Shown one piece after another: positions 8,901 through 20,847 of a stretch of DNA of 57,585 nt. This stretch comes from Streptomyces sp. A012304. GTDB taxonomy: Bacteria > Actinomycetota > Actinomycetes > Streptomycetales > Streptomycetaceae. The notes under the pieces were generated by a model, which saw only the letters and a list, made by a program, of their open reading frames with translations, did not search any database and was not told where the DNA came from. The position numbers and the translations under genes are program-made. Position 1 is the first letter of the stretch. Each line of letters opens with the position of its first letter. The stretch spans positions 1 through 57,585 of the forward strand of contig NZ_BQUN01000137.1 in NCBI RefSeq assembly GCF_026008495.1, read 5' to 3'.

Positions 8901-9710
8901 TCAGTTGCCCCTGGTGAGCGACTTGGCCGAGACGGGGAAGTCGAAGTAGGTGTCCGGGTACGGCTCGGGCTTGAAGGTGTAGTGCCACCACTCCTCGGCG
9001 AGATTGACGAAGCCGAGGGTTTCGAGGGTGCTCTTCAGCAGCAGCCGGTGGGCGCGCTGTTCGCCCTGGACGCGCGGGTCGAGAGTGTGGCTGAGGGTGT
9101 CGAAGCAGTCGAAGCCGGTGCCCATGTCGACGGAGTTGTCCGGGAAGCGTTCCTGCTGCGGCGCGAAGCAGGGCACCAGGGGCTCACCGGGGGTGTAGGG
9201 CCTGGTCGGTCGTGCCGGGAGCTTGACGAGGGTGAGGTCGAGGGTGGAGCCGCGGCTGTGACCGGATTTCTCGGCGATGTAACCGTCTTCGAACAGGCGG
9301 GCCTTGTCGACGTTCGGGTAGAACTCACCCTTCATCGCCTCGTCGTCGAGGTTCTCGGCCCAGCTGACGAAGTGGTTCACGGCCCGCTGGGGCCGGTAGC
9401 AGTCGTAGACCTTGAGGGTGTAGCCCTGGCGCAGGAGCCTCGTCTGGGCCTGGTGGAGGGCTTCGGCGGCCGGCCTGGTGAGGATGCACAGCGGCTGGCG
9501 GTAGCCGTCGATGCGTTCGCCGACGAAGTTGTGCGGCGTGAAGTAGCGCATCTCCTGGAGGATCGTCGGGTCCACGTTCCTCAGGGCGACGAAGTCGGCG
9601 GGCGCTTCGGGCTCGGTCTTCGCTCGGGCGGGAGCGGAGGCGACGGTCACGGCCAGCAGGGCGGCGAGCGCGGTGACTGCACCGCGTACGGCACGGGAGA
9701 GTCGTGTCAT
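8901..9710 (-). CDS. Secreted D-alanyl-D-alanine dipeptidase (VanX/DdpX family)
   Basis: This 269-aa protein belongs to the peptidase M15D family, zinc enzymes that split D-Ala-D-Ala. The zinc ligands are the His and Asp in SGHSRGSTLDL and the His in EWWHYTF, whose Glu is the catalytic base. The conserved Arg is in YDCYRPQRAV. An N-terminal signal peptide (about residues 1-31, ending APARA) points to secretion, so a cell-wall or peptide-scavenging role is likelier than cytoplasmic vancomycin resistance. No vanH, vanA or vanRS genes lie nearby. ATG 9710 fits the signal peptide well; longer in-frame starts add unrelated sequence. It is divergent from the DUF35-thiolase operon. Confidence 0.87.
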   Translation of the reverse strand: MTRLSRAVRGAVTALAALLAVTVASAPARAKTEPEAPADFVALRNVDPTILQEMRYFTPHNFVGERIDGYRQPLCILTRPAAEALHQAQTRLLRQGYTLKVYDCYRPQRAVNHFVSWAENLDDEAMKGEFYPNVDKARLFEDGYIAEKSGHSRGSTLDLTLVKLPARPTRPYTPGEPLVPCFAPQQERFPDNSVDMGTGFDCFDTLSHTLDPRVQGEQRAHRLLLKSTLETLGFVNLAEEWWHYTFKPEPYPDTYFDFPVSAKSLTRGN

Positions 9711-9814
9711 GTCTCCTGCGTCTATCAGCACCGGGTTGCGTTCGGGAAGCGATCGCGTGCGGGACGTCGCGAGAGTCGGGCGCCCTGCCCCTTTCGCGTG
9801 ACACGTGCCAGACT

Positions 9815-9831
9815 TCTGACGTCTCGTCAGA
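9815..9831. promoter_or_regulatory. Inverted repeat, candidate operator of the DUF35-thiolase operon
   Basis: TCTGACG and CGTCAGA form perfect 7-bp arms around a TCT centre, 20 bp upstream of the DUF35 start codon and in the divergent gap with the VanX-like gene. Size and position fit a TetR- or GntR-type dimer site. No regulator gene is adjacent, so the binding protein is unknown. Confidence 0.5.
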
Positions 9832-9851
9832 TCCTGCTTGCGGGAGGGCAC

Positions 9852-10298
9852 TTGTCACGTACACGCACGCCCGTGGTCGCCGGGTGGTTCACGGGGGACG
9901 GCGAGCGGTTCAGGTTGCTCGGGACGCGTTGCTCGGCGTGCGGCGCGGTCTTCTTCCCCCGCGAGGACACGTACTGCCGAAACCCGGGCTGCACGGGGGG
10001 TGAGCTGGAGGAGGTCCCGCTGTCGCGGCGCGGGCGCGTCTGGTCGTACACGGACAGCCGCTACCGGCCGCCGTCACCCTATGTGACCGATCCGGAACTT
10101 CCGTGGAAGCCGTACGCGTTGATCGCTGTGGAGTTGGAGGCAGAGCGCATGGTGGTGCTGGGACAGGCCGCTCCCGGCATCAGTGTCGCCGAGCTGGCGG
10201 TGGGCATGGAGGTGGAGGTCGTCCCCGGAGTGCTGCACGAGGACGCGGAGACGACCTGGACGACCTGGCACTGGCGGCCGACGGGGGTGAGGGGATGA
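9852..10298 (+). CDS. DUF35 OB-fold protein, thiolase partner
   Basis: This 148-aa protein starts with a rubredoxin-like zinc ribbon (CSACGAVFFP with CRNPGCTG), followed by the DUF35 OB-fold (GRVWSYTDSRY onward). DUF35 proteins pair with SCP2-type thiolases or with hot-dog hydratases in acyl-CoA chemistry, for example in sterol side-chain degradation. TTG 9852 is chosen because GGGAGGG lies just upstream and LSRTRTPVVAGWF is a plausible N-terminus; a GTG seven codons later is possible. Its stop overlaps the thiolase start by 4 bases (ATGA), so the two are probably translationally coupled and form one complex. The palindrome at 9815-9831 may control both. Confidence 0.85.
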   Translation: MSRTRTPVVAGWFTGDGERFRLLGTRCSACGAVFFPREDTYCRNPGCTGGELEEVPLSRRGRVWSYTDSRYRPPSPYVTDPELPWKPYALIAVELEAERMVVLGQAAPGISVAELAVGMEVEVVPGVLHEDAETTWTTWHWRPTGVRG

Positions 10299-11485
10299 CA
10301 GCGGAGGTGGCGGTGATCGGCGCGGGGATGCACCCGTGGGGCAAGTGGGGGCGTGGCTTCGTCGCGTACGGCGTGGCGGCGGCGCGCGCGGCGCTGGCCG
10401 ACGCCGGCCTGGATTGGCGGGACGTCGGCTCGATCGTGGGCGCGGACACGGTGCGTGGCGGCTATCCGGGACACGTGGCCGGGGCGACGTTCGCGCAGGC
10501 TCTCGGCTGGCAGGGCGCCCGGGTCACGAGCGTGTACGCGGCGTGCGCGTCAGGAGCCCAGGCGATCGGTGCCGCGCGGGCGCAGATCCTCGCGGGGCTG
10601 GCGGAGGTCGTGCTCGTGGTGGGGGCCGACGCCGCTCCCAAGGGGTTCTTCCGTCCGGCCGGCGGGGACCGGCCGGACGATCCGGACTGGCTGCGGTTCC
10701 GGGTGCTCGGCGCGACCAATCCGGCGTACTTCGGGTTGTACGCGCGCCGGCGCATGGCGGTGCACGGGGACACACTGGAGGACTTCGCCCAAGTCAAGGT
10801 GAAGAACGCCGCTGTGGGAGCGCTGAATCCGAATGCCCGCTACCGCAAGCGGGTGACCGCCGAGGAGGTCGCCGCGTCCCCGGTGGTCGCCGATCCCCTG
10901 CGGCTGCTGGACATCTGCGCGACCTCGGACGGCGGGGCGGCCCTGGTGCTGTCCAGCATGGAGTTCGCGCGTCGGCGGGGGGTGTCGGATCCGGTGCGGA
11001 TCCGGGCGGTGGCCACCGTGTCGCCCCGCTATCCCCGAGCGGTGCTGGATCTGCCGGACATCGCGACCGACTCGGCCGCGGCGGTGGAACCGGCCGGGGA
11101 GACGTTCCGGGCGTCGATCGCCGCGGCCGCCTATGAGGAGGCGGGAACAGGGCCGGAGGACCTGTCTCTGGCCGAGGTCTATGACCTGTCCACGGCATTG
11201 GAGTTGCAGTGGTACGAGGATCTCTCGCTGTGTGGCGAGGGTGAGGGCGCCAAGCTGCTGCGCGAGGGGGCGACGGCGCCGGGAGGCCGTATACCGGTGA
11301 ACACCAGTGGCGGCCTGGCCTCGTTCGGGGAGGCGGTGCCGGCGCAGGCGATCGCCCAGGTCTGCGAGGTGACCTGGCAGTTGCGGGGTCATGCGGGCGA
11401 CCGGCAGGTCCCGGGCGCGCGCGTGGGGATCACCGCGAACCAGGGGCTGTTCGGGCACGGATCGGCGGTGGTCGCCGTGCGGTGA
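10295..11485 (+). CDS. SCP2-type thiolase / lipid-transfer protein
   Basis: This 396-aa protein belongs to the thiolase superfamily branch of SCP-x and Ltp proteins. The nucleophilic Cys is in VYAACASGAQA, and the C-terminal region has VNTSGGLASFGE and the NQGLFGHGS segment with its conserved His. This branch carries out thiolysis or retro-aldol cleavage of acyl-CoAs and usually needs a DUF35 partner, which is the overlapping upstream gene. The substrate is unknown; no sterol ring-degradation genes lie nearby. ATG 10295 follows GGGGTGAGGGG. The next gene starts 147 bp later and is not clearly in the same operon. Confidence 0.88.
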   Translation: MTAEVAVIGAGMHPWGKWGRGFVAYGVAAARAALADAGLDWRDVGSIVGADTVRGGYPGHVAGATFAQALGWQGARVTSVYAACASGAQAIGAARAQILAGLAEVVLVVGADAAPKGFFRPAGGDRPDDPDWLRFRVLGATNPAYFGLYARRRMAVHGDTLEDFAQVKVKNAAVGALNPNARYRKRVTAEEVAASPVVADPLRLLDICATSDGGAALVLSSMEFARRRGVSDPVRIRAVATVSPRYPRAVLDLPDIATDSAAAVEPAGETFRASIAAAAYEEAGTGPEDLSLAEVYDLSTALELQWYEDLSLCGEGEGAKLLREGATAPGGRIPVNTSGGLASFGEAVPAQAIAQVCEVTWQLRGHAGDRQVPGARVGITANQGLFGHGSAVVAVR

Positions 11486-11632
11486 GGGAAAGAAAGGGGC
11501 TCCCGCCCGGCCGGCCGGTGCTCGGGCAGGTTGGTGCGGTACCTCGCTCACGTTGTGTCATCACGCCGGAAGGCTGCGTGAACGTCTCATGAACTGCGCC
11601 TGGGCGCAGGCTCGCGGGGCCATCATGCTCCC

Positions 11633-13288
11633 GTGCACTCGTGGACGGATGCTCTCCGCTTCGCCTTTCAACCGGTGGTCAACCTCACCACTGGAGGAGT
11701 GTCAGCGCTGGAGATACTCGCCCGCCCGGAGACCGGTGACGTCCTCGCGGAAGCCCGGCGGGATCCCGAGCTCGACAGCCGGCTCGCCGTGTCGGCGGTG
11801 CGGGCGGCGGCAGGCAAGGAGACGATGCTGCCCCTGCATGTCAACGTGTTCGCCGGCACCCTGGCCGACCTGGGCGGGCTCACCCCCCTGCACGACGCCG
11901 TGCGGGAAGCGGGGCGGCTGCCGTGGGAAGTGACGCTGGACGTCGTGCCGCCGTACACGCACGTGCCGCAGGCCGCGCTGCTCGAGGCACTGGCCGCGCT
12001 GCGGGAGCAGGGCTTCCGGATCAGCGCCGACGGCGTCGGAGAGGGGGACCTGCCGCTGCGTCTGCTCGCGGACATCTCCCCGGACCTGGTGAAGCTCGAC
12101 GCGTCCCTGCTGGCGCGCCCGGCGACAGTACGGGCGATGCGGACGCTCTGCGACGAACTGGGGGCGCTGCTCGCCGTCGAGGGGGTGGAGACGGAACTCC
12201 AGTGTGCGGCCGTTCGGTCGGCGGGCGCCCAGCTCGCCCAGGGTGAGTTGTTCGCCCCGCCGGCCCGGCTGCCGACGGCGGAGGTGTACGTGCCGCCGTG
12301 CTCACCGGGCGTACCGCCGGCGTCCCGGACGGGGCCGTCGGTGCGGGAGTTCGTCCGGCCGGCGGCACTGCTGCCGGCCGGCGCGTCCGCCGGGCAGGTA
12401 CGGGCGTTGCTGACCGGGTCGCCGGACGTGTCCGGGGTGCTGCTGGTGGACCGGGCGGGGGTACCCGTGCGGTCGGTGCACCGCTCGCGCTTCCTGCTGT
12501 CGATGTCGGGACGCTACGGACACGCCCTCTATGCCGACCGGCCCGCAGCCAAGCACGGTGACCCGCCACGCACTGTGGGCATCGACGCGACGGCGTGGGA
12601 GGTGCTGGACGTGGTCGCCGTGGGCGATCGGGACCGGACGTCCGACGACGTGGCCGTCGTCGACGAGCACGGGCGGTGTGTGGGCGTCGTCCGATTGGCG
12701 GATCTTGTGCGGGCCTTGGCCGAGACGCGGGTGGAGGAAGCCGCGGGGCTCAATCCGCTGACCAGGCTGCCCGGTTCGGACGCGATCACCGGGGAGGTGG
12801 ACCGGCGGATCGCGGAGGGGCGGACGTTCGCGCTGAGTTGGCTGGACATCGACCACTTCAAGCAGGTCAACGACGGCGTCGGGTTCGCGGCGGGCGACGA
12901 ACTGATCCGGGCCGTGGGGCAGGCGCTGACGGCGGCGGCGGTGGGGAACACGCGCGTGGGGCACATCGGTGGGGACGACTTCCTCGTGCTGGCCGATCCG
13001 GAAGGCCTGAATCCGTTGGCTGCCTCGGTGTTGGAGGCGCCCTGGTCGGCGGGCGGACGTCCGGTCACCCTGTCCTTGGCCACGGTGGTGTGCCCGCCGG
13101 GCAGCGTGACGGACCATCGTCAGGCGGCTGCCTGTCTGGCGCCGCTGAAGAAGGCCGCGAAGGCCCTGCGCGGCGCCAGCTGGGTGCTGGGGCGCGCGGG
13201 ACTGCCGGGGCATGAGGTGCGGCGAGGTGCGCTGCCGGTGGGCACGCCGGAACCAGGGGCGGTGGGAGTGGAGCCAGGCGTGCGGTGA
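11633..13288 (+). CDS. EAL-CBS-GGDEF protein (cyclic-di-GMP related)
   Basis: This 551-aa cytoplasmic protein has an EAL-like domain (1-215), a CBS-pair-like middle (235-365) and a C-terminal GGDEF domain (370-530). The EAL domain is degenerate: the signature reads E27-I-L, the ITE glutamate position reads DVVPP, and the usual DDFG segment reads ADGVGEGD. Phosphodiesterase activity is therefore doubtful. The GGDEF signature is GGDDF at about 447-451, with DIDHFKQVND before it, which may still allow GTP binding or cyclase activity. A nearby RxxD inhibitory site is not evident. S. coelicolor has a comparable GGDEF/EAL gene in this neighbourhood, as I recall. There is no membrane segment. GTG 11633 is the start; in-frame alternatives would cut into the EAL fold. 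Confidence 0.85.
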   Translation: MHSWTDALRFAFQPVVNLTTGGVSALEILARPETGDVLAEARRDPELDSRLAVSAVRAAAGKETMLPLHVNVFAGTLADLGGLTPLHDAVREAGRLPWEVTLDVVPPYTHVPQAALLEALAALREQGFRISADGVGEGDLPLRLLADISPDLVKLDASLLARPATVRAMRTLCDELGALLAVEGVETELQCAAVRSAGAQLAQGELFAPPARLPTAEVYVPPCSPGVPPASRTGPSVREFVRPAALLPAGASAGQVRALLTGSPDVSGVLLVDRAGVPVRSVHRSRFLLSMSGRYGHALYADRPAAKHGDPPRTVGIDATAWEVLDVVAVGDRDRTSDDVAVVDEHGRCVGVVRLADLVRALAETRVEEAAGLNPLTRLPGSDAITGEVDRRIAEGRTFALSWLDIDHFKQVNDGVGFAAGDELIRAVGQALTAAAVGNTRVGHIGGDDFLVLADPEGLNPLAASVLEAPWSAGGRPVTLSLATVVCPPGSVTDHRQAAACLAPLKKAAKALRGASWVLGRAGLPGHEVRRGALPVGTPEPGAVGVEPGVR

Positions 13289-13623
13289 AGGCCACCGACG
13301 CCGGCGCGGGACGGTCGGCGGTCCTTGGCCCGGCACCGGCAACCTCAACCATTGCCGTCGTCCTCCTTGACGGCCCCTGGGCGCCGGTGAACACTCCTCG
13401 GTGTCAGCCGACATCGCCGTACATTCGCGGCGTATCCAGGCACTGCGCCATGCGGACTCACCGGCTCTGGCGCCACTCCCCCACGGGCGATTCGGCTACG
13501 ACGGCACGCTCGTCACGGACGCCGGGCGGGGCGCGAAACCTCCCTGCCCAGGCCGAAACAGCCACGGAGACGCACCCTGCACGGAGCACCCGGGGATCGC
13601 CCGGGCCGGGCCTAGGAGCCGCC
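13289..13623 (+). other. Long upstream region of glpF-glpK
   Basis: These 335 bp hold no credible gene. AGGAG stands before the glpF ATG. The S. coelicolor glycerol operon is controlled by GylR, but no gylR lies here and I saw no convincing operator, only weak 5-bp inverted repeats near 13350. Confidence 0.5.
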
Positions 13624-14373
13624 ATGAGCAACGGAGACATTTTCGTCGGCGAGGTCATCGGTACCGCCCTTCTCATCCTGTTCGGCGCGGGCGTCTGCGC
13701 CGCCGTCACCCTCAGATACTCCAAGGCCAGGGCCTCGGGGTGGATCGTGATCGCCTTCGGATGGGGGTTCGCCGTGCTGGCGGGGGCGTACACCGCCGCA
13801 CCGCTGTCCGGAGGGCATCTCAACCCGGCCGTCACCCTGGGGATCGCCGTCGACACGGGCGAGTGGGGCAAGGTATGGGTCTACGTACTGGGGCAGATGG
13901 TCGGGGCGATGCTCGGCGCCGTCCTCGCCTACCTGGTCTACCTCGCGCAATTCCAGGCGAACGTGCGGCAGACCGGCACCACGCAGGGCACGGCGGAGGA
14001 GCCGACGCCGACGCTGGGAATCTTCTCCACCATCCCCGAGATCCGGAATCCGGTCGCCAACCTGATCACGGAGATCATCGCGACGGTCGCGCTCGTCCTG
14101 CCGATCCTCGCCTTCGGGCTGACGAAGGGGCTCGGTCAGTCCGGCACGCAGGTGCTGATCGTGTCCCTGCTCGTCGTAGGCATCGGCCTCTCCCTCGGCG
14201 GGCCGACCGGCTACGCCATCAACCCGGCGCGCGATCTCGGGCCGCGCATCGTGCACACGTTCCTGCCGATCCCCAACAAGGGCACGTCCGACTGGGGTTA
14301 CGCCTGGATCCCGGTGGTCGGACCGCTGATCGGCGGGGCGCTCGCGGGTCTCGTGTACAACGCCGCCTTCTGA
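13624..14373 (+). CDS. glpF: Glycerol uptake facilitator (aquaglyceroporin)
   Basis: This 249-aa membrane channel of the MIP family lets glycerol diffuse in. Both pore half-helices carry their signature: GGHLNPAVTLG and YAINPARDLGPR. The Asp after the second NPAR (NPARDLGPR) is the feature that marks glycerol channels rather than water-only aquaporins. Six membrane helices can be traced. ATG 13624 sits behind CTAGGAGCCGCC; the long in-frame extension upstream is not protein-like. glpK follows after 109 bp, so import and trapping by phosphorylation are probably co-expressed. Confidence 0.93.
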   Translation: MSNGDIFVGEVIGTALLILFGAGVCAAVTLRYSKARASGWIVIAFGWGFAVLAGAYTAAPLSGGHLNPAVTLGIAVDTGEWGKVWVYVLGQMVGAMLGAVLAYLVYLAQFQANVRQTGTTQGTAEEPTPTLGIFSTIPEIRNPVANLITEIIATVALVLPILAFGLTKGLGQSGTQVLIVSLLVVGIGLSLGGPTGYAINPARDLGPRIVHTFLPIPNKGTSDWGYAWIPVVGPLIGGALAGLVYNAAF

Positions 14374-14482
14374 CCAGTCGTCCGCGCAAGTGATCCGCGC
14401 GGTCGCCCGGACCACGCGTCGACCGCGCTCCTTTCCGCGCAGGCTTCCGCGCGGCCTTCCGAACCCAGCCCAAGGGGTAGCC

Positions 14483-16003
14483 ATGACGGACCACGCCGAG
14501 ACGTACGTCGCCGCAATCGACCAGGGCACCACCTCCAGCCGCTGCATCATCTTCGACCGGAACGGCGCGATCGTCGCCGTCGACCAGCGTGAGCACCGCC
14601 AGATCTTCCCCAAGCCCGGCTGGGTGGAGCACGACGCCACCGAGATCTGGTCCAAGGTGCAGGCCGTGGTCGCCGGGGCGATCGCCAAGGCCGGGCTGCG
14701 CGCCGACCAGGTCAGCGCACTCGGGATCACCAACCAGCGTGAGACGACGGTCCTGTGGGACCGGGCCACGGGCAAGCCGGTGCACAACGCGATCGTGTGG
14801 CAGGACACGCGGACCGCCGCGCTCTGCAACGAACTGGGCGGCGCGGACGGGCAGGACCGTTTCCGTGAGCAGACGGGACTGCCGTTGGCCAGCTATTTCT
14901 CGGGGCCCAAGGCGGCCTGGCTGCTGGACAGCGTGCCCGGCCTCAGGGGCCGCGCCGAGCGCGGCGAGATCGCCTTCGGCACGATCGACTCATGGCTCAT
15001 CTGGAACCTCACCGGCGGGGTCGACGGCGGCCGGCATGTGACCGACGTGACGAACGCCGGGCGCACCATGCTGATGAACCTGGAGACCCTCCAGTGGGAC
15101 GCGTCCATCCTCTCCGCGATGAACGTGCCCGAGGCGGTCCTGCCCGAGATCAGGTCCTCCGCCGAGGTCTACGGCACCGCCGTGGGCCAGCTCGCCGGTG
15201 TGCCGGTCGCGTCGGCGTTGGGCGACCAGCAGGCGGCGGTGTTCGGGCAGGCTTGCTACGACGTCGGCACGGCGAAGAACACCTACGGGACGGGCAGTTT
15301 CCTGCTGCTCAACACCGGCAACCGGCCGGTGCCGTCCAAGAGCGGGCTGTTGACGACGATGGGCTACAAGATCGGTGGTGAGGCGCCGGTCTACTGCCTG
15401 GAGGGTTCGATCGCCATAACGGGCGCGCTCGTGCAGTGGTTCCGCGACCAGCTCGGCATCATTCGCACGGCTGACGAGATCGAGACGCTGGCGGCCAGTG
15501 TCGAGGACAACGGTGGCGCCTACATCGTGCCCGCGTTCTCGGGGCTTTTCGCGCCGTACTGGCGCTCCGACGCGCGCGGTGTCGTCACCGGGCTGACCCG
15601 GTTCGTCACGAAGGCCCATCTCGCTCGCGCGGTACTGGAGGCGACGAGCTGGCAGACACGTGAGGTCGTGGACGCGATGTTCCAGGACTCCGGGGTGCGG
15701 ATCACGACCCTGAAGGTGGACGGCGGCATGACGAAGAACAATCTGCTGATGCAGCACCAGGCGGACGTGCTCGGTGTGCCCGTGATCCGGCCCCGGGTCT
15801 CCGAGACGACCTGCCTGGGGGCGGCCTACGCGGCCGGACTGGCCACCGGTGTGTGGAACGACCTGGACGAGCTGAAGACTCATTGGCAGAGGGACGCCGA
15901 GTGGACACCGGCCATGGAGGCATCGGTGCGGGACCGCGAGTACCACAACTGGCGCAAGGCCGTGGAGAAGAGCTTCGGGTGGGTGGAGGACGGCGGCAGC
16001 TAG
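14483..16003 (+). CDS. glpK: Glycerol kinase
   Basis: This 506-aa FGGY-family kinase phosphorylates glycerol to glycerol-3-phosphate. The N-terminal ATPase motif is AIDQGTTSSRCIIFD, the glycerol-binding region includes WQDTRT, and the second signature is in TLKVDGGMTKNNLLMQ. Length matches E. coli GlpK. ATG 14483 follows AAGGGGTAGCC. No glpD (glycerol-3-phosphate dehydrogenase) or regulator is present, so this set is smaller than the gyl operon known from S. coelicolor and may be a second copy. The TAG stop codon is formed by the end of a repeat that recurs at 44676-44720. A strong hairpin at 16102-16135 follows. Confidence 0.95.
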   Translation: MTDHAETYVAAIDQGTTSSRCIIFDRNGAIVAVDQREHRQIFPKPGWVEHDATEIWSKVQAVVAGAIAKAGLRADQVSALGITNQRETTVLWDRATGKPVHNAIVWQDTRTAALCNELGGADGQDRFREQTGLPLASYFSGPKAAWLLDSVPGLRGRAERGEIAFGTIDSWLIWNLTGGVDGGRHVTDVTNAGRTMLMNLETLQWDASILSAMNVPEAVLPEIRSSAEVYGTAVGQLAGVPVASALGDQQAAVFGQACYDVGTAKNTYGTGSFLLLNTGNRPVPSKSGLLTTMGYKIGGEAPVYCLEGSIAITGALVQWFRDQLGIIRTADEIETLAASVEDNGGAYIVPAFSGLFAPYWRSDARGVVTGLTRFVTKAHLARAVLEATSWQTREVVDAMFQDSGVRITTLKVDGGMTKNNLLMQHQADVLGVPVIRPRVSETTCLGAAYAAGLATGVWNDLDELKTHWQRDAEWTPAMEASVRDREYHNWRKAVEKSFGWVEDGGS

Positions 16004-16018
16004 GCCCTGTCGTTTGGA
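16002..16018 (+). repeat. 17-bp repeat AGGCCCTGTCGTTTGGA (single copy)
   Basis: The 17-mer matches one arm of the inverted repeat at 44676-44720. With the preceding C and T it reads CTAGGCCC, and its TAG is the stop codon of glpK. The sequence resembles terminal inverted repeats I associate with Streptomyces IS5-family elements, some of which target CTAG. No transposase is present, so it may be a solo end left after loss of an element. Confidence 0.6.
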
Positions 16019-16038
16019 TTCGGGCGGTGCGGCGCGCT

Positions 16039-16050
16039 CACGCGCGCGTG
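16039..16050. repeat. CACGCGCGCGTG palindrome (intergenic)
   Basis: Exact intergenic copy between glpK and cvnD. A shorter CACGCGCGTG follows at 16074-16083. Confidence 0.8.
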
Positions 16051-16101
16051 TGCTGCGTCCGGGCGGTGCCCCGCACGCGCGTGTGCGTCCCCTTCGGGCC
16101 G

Positions 16102-16135
16102 CGGCCCGTACCCCGGTCGGCGGGGGTACGGGCCG
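16102..16135. terminator. Bidirectional terminator between glpK and cvnD
   Basis: A perfect 13-bp stem (CGGCCCGTACCCC at 16102-16114 with its complement at 16123-16135) encloses an 8-base loop. It lies between convergent genes and can serve both. Confidence 0.85.
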
Positions 16136-16175
16136 TGCGTGGTTCAGGTGGTGGCCCGGCTGCACTCGGCGCGGT

Positions 16176-16761
16176 TCAGGTGGTGACGGCCTGCCGGCGT
16201 TCGGCGCCGTACTCCATGGCGTGCTGGACGACACCGACGAGGACGTCCCTGACCGATACCCGCTCGCGGGCGTCGCACAGCACCACAGGGACGTCGTCGT
16301 CGAGGTCGAGGGCGCGCCGCACGTCCTCGACCGGGTAGCGGACCGCGCCTTCGAAGCAGTTGACGCCGATGACGAAGGGTATGGAGCGGCGCTCGAAGTA
16401 GTCGACGGCGGCGAAGCAGTCCTCCAGGCGCCGCGTGTCGGCGAGCACGACGGCCCCGAGGGCGCCTTCGGAGAGCTCGTCCCACATGAACCAGAACCGT
16501 TCCTGGCCGGGTGTGCCGAACAGGTACAGCACCAGGTCCTCGCGCAGGGTGATGCGCCCGAAGTCCATGGCGACGGTGGTGGTGTGCTTGCGCTCGACAC
16601 CTGTCGTGTCGTCGACCGGGCGGCCGGCCTCGGTGAGGAACTCCTCCGTGCGCAGCGGCCTGATCTCGCTGACGGCACCGACGAGGGTGGTCTTGCCCAC
16701 GCCGAAGCCGCCGGCCACCAGGATCTTGAGCGTGACGGGCTCGACCGGGGGCTTGCCGCGC

Positions 16762-16781
<20 letters not shown>
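16176..16781 (-). CDS. cvnD: Conservon GTP-binding protein CvnD
   Basis: This 201-aa small GTPase-like protein is the fourth component of the actinomycete conservon signalling module. The P-loop is GGFGVGKTT and the G3 switch is FGTPGQERFWFMW, whereas no clean NKxD base-specificity motif is seen, as is usual for this family. It is thought to sit with CvnA-C in a membrane-linked complex resembling eukaryotic G-protein signalling. The start overlaps the end of the 5-oxoprolinase gene by 20 bp, so translation is probably coupled to that gene rather than directly to cvnC. The terminator at 16102-16135 closes the operon. Confidence 0.9.
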
Positions 16782-20400
<3,619 letters not shown>

Positions 20401-20424
20401 GTCCTCACCTCGCTTCCGCGCTGC

Positions 20425-20838
20425 TCACAGGGCTCGGAGGCCGTTGATCACGTCGCGCAGAATACTCTCGTCCGGCAGTTCGGCAGGGGGAACGGGCCGG
20501 TTCACATGGACGAATTCCGCGTCCACGAGGTCCCCGACGAGGACCCGGACCACACCGATCGGCAGGTCGAGGTCGGCGGCGAGTTCGGCGACCGACTGGG
20601 GCGCGTCCCGGCACAGGTCCACGATGTCCACGTGCTCCGGGGAGAGCGACGGGTCCGTTTCCGGATCATCGGCGTGGGGCTCGGCGACGACCACCGCGAT
20701 CAGGTCGAGACGGTGCTGGACCGCACTGGTGGTGCGGCCCCGCGTCATGGCGTACGGACGGACGACCGGTCCGGCCTCGTCGTCGAACCAGTGGCTTCTT
20801 CCCTGACCGTCTGTGCTCATGCGACCGTCTGTGCTCAT
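20425..20838 (-). CDS. cvnC: Conservon protein CvnC (DUF742)
   Basis: This protein is 137 aa from the first start or 131 aa from the second. DUF742 proteins carry a winged-helix-like core (SVAELAADLDLPIGVVRVLV) and interact with the roadblock protein CvnB and the GTPase CvnD. The typical RPYAMTRGRT segment precedes it. The first 18 bp are tandemly duplicated (20803-20838), giving two in-frame ATG starts with MSTDGR and MSTDGQ; neither has a strong ribosome site, so the true start is unclear. It follows cvnB closely and the 5-oxoprolinase begins 24 bp downstream. Confidence 0.9.
   Translation of the reverse strand: MSTDGRMSTDGQGRSHWFDDEAGPVVRPYAMTRGRTTSAVQHRLDLIAVVVAEPHADDPETDPSLSPEHVDIVDLCRDAPQSVAELAADLDLPIGVVRVLVGDLVDAEFVHVNRPVPPAELPDESILRDVINGLRAL
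20803..20838 (-). repeat. Tandem 18-bp duplication covering the cvnC start codon
   Basis: Two adjacent 18-bp units (20803-20820 and 20821-20838, 16 of 18 bases identical) each begin with ATGAGCACAGACGGTC on the minus strand. The duplication doubles the start codon and the first six residues. Confidence 0.85.
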
Positions 20839-20847
20839 GCCATCCCA

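Noticed and set aside
8901..9710. Vancomycin-resistance gene cluster
   Set aside because: Only a VanX-family dipeptidase with a signal peptide is present; vanH, vanA and vanRS are absent.
8982..9851. Extension of the DUF35 reading frame far upstream to 8982
   Set aside because: The extra part is antisense to the VanX-like gene, has no domain, and the DUF35 family starts at about 9852 with a good ribosome site.
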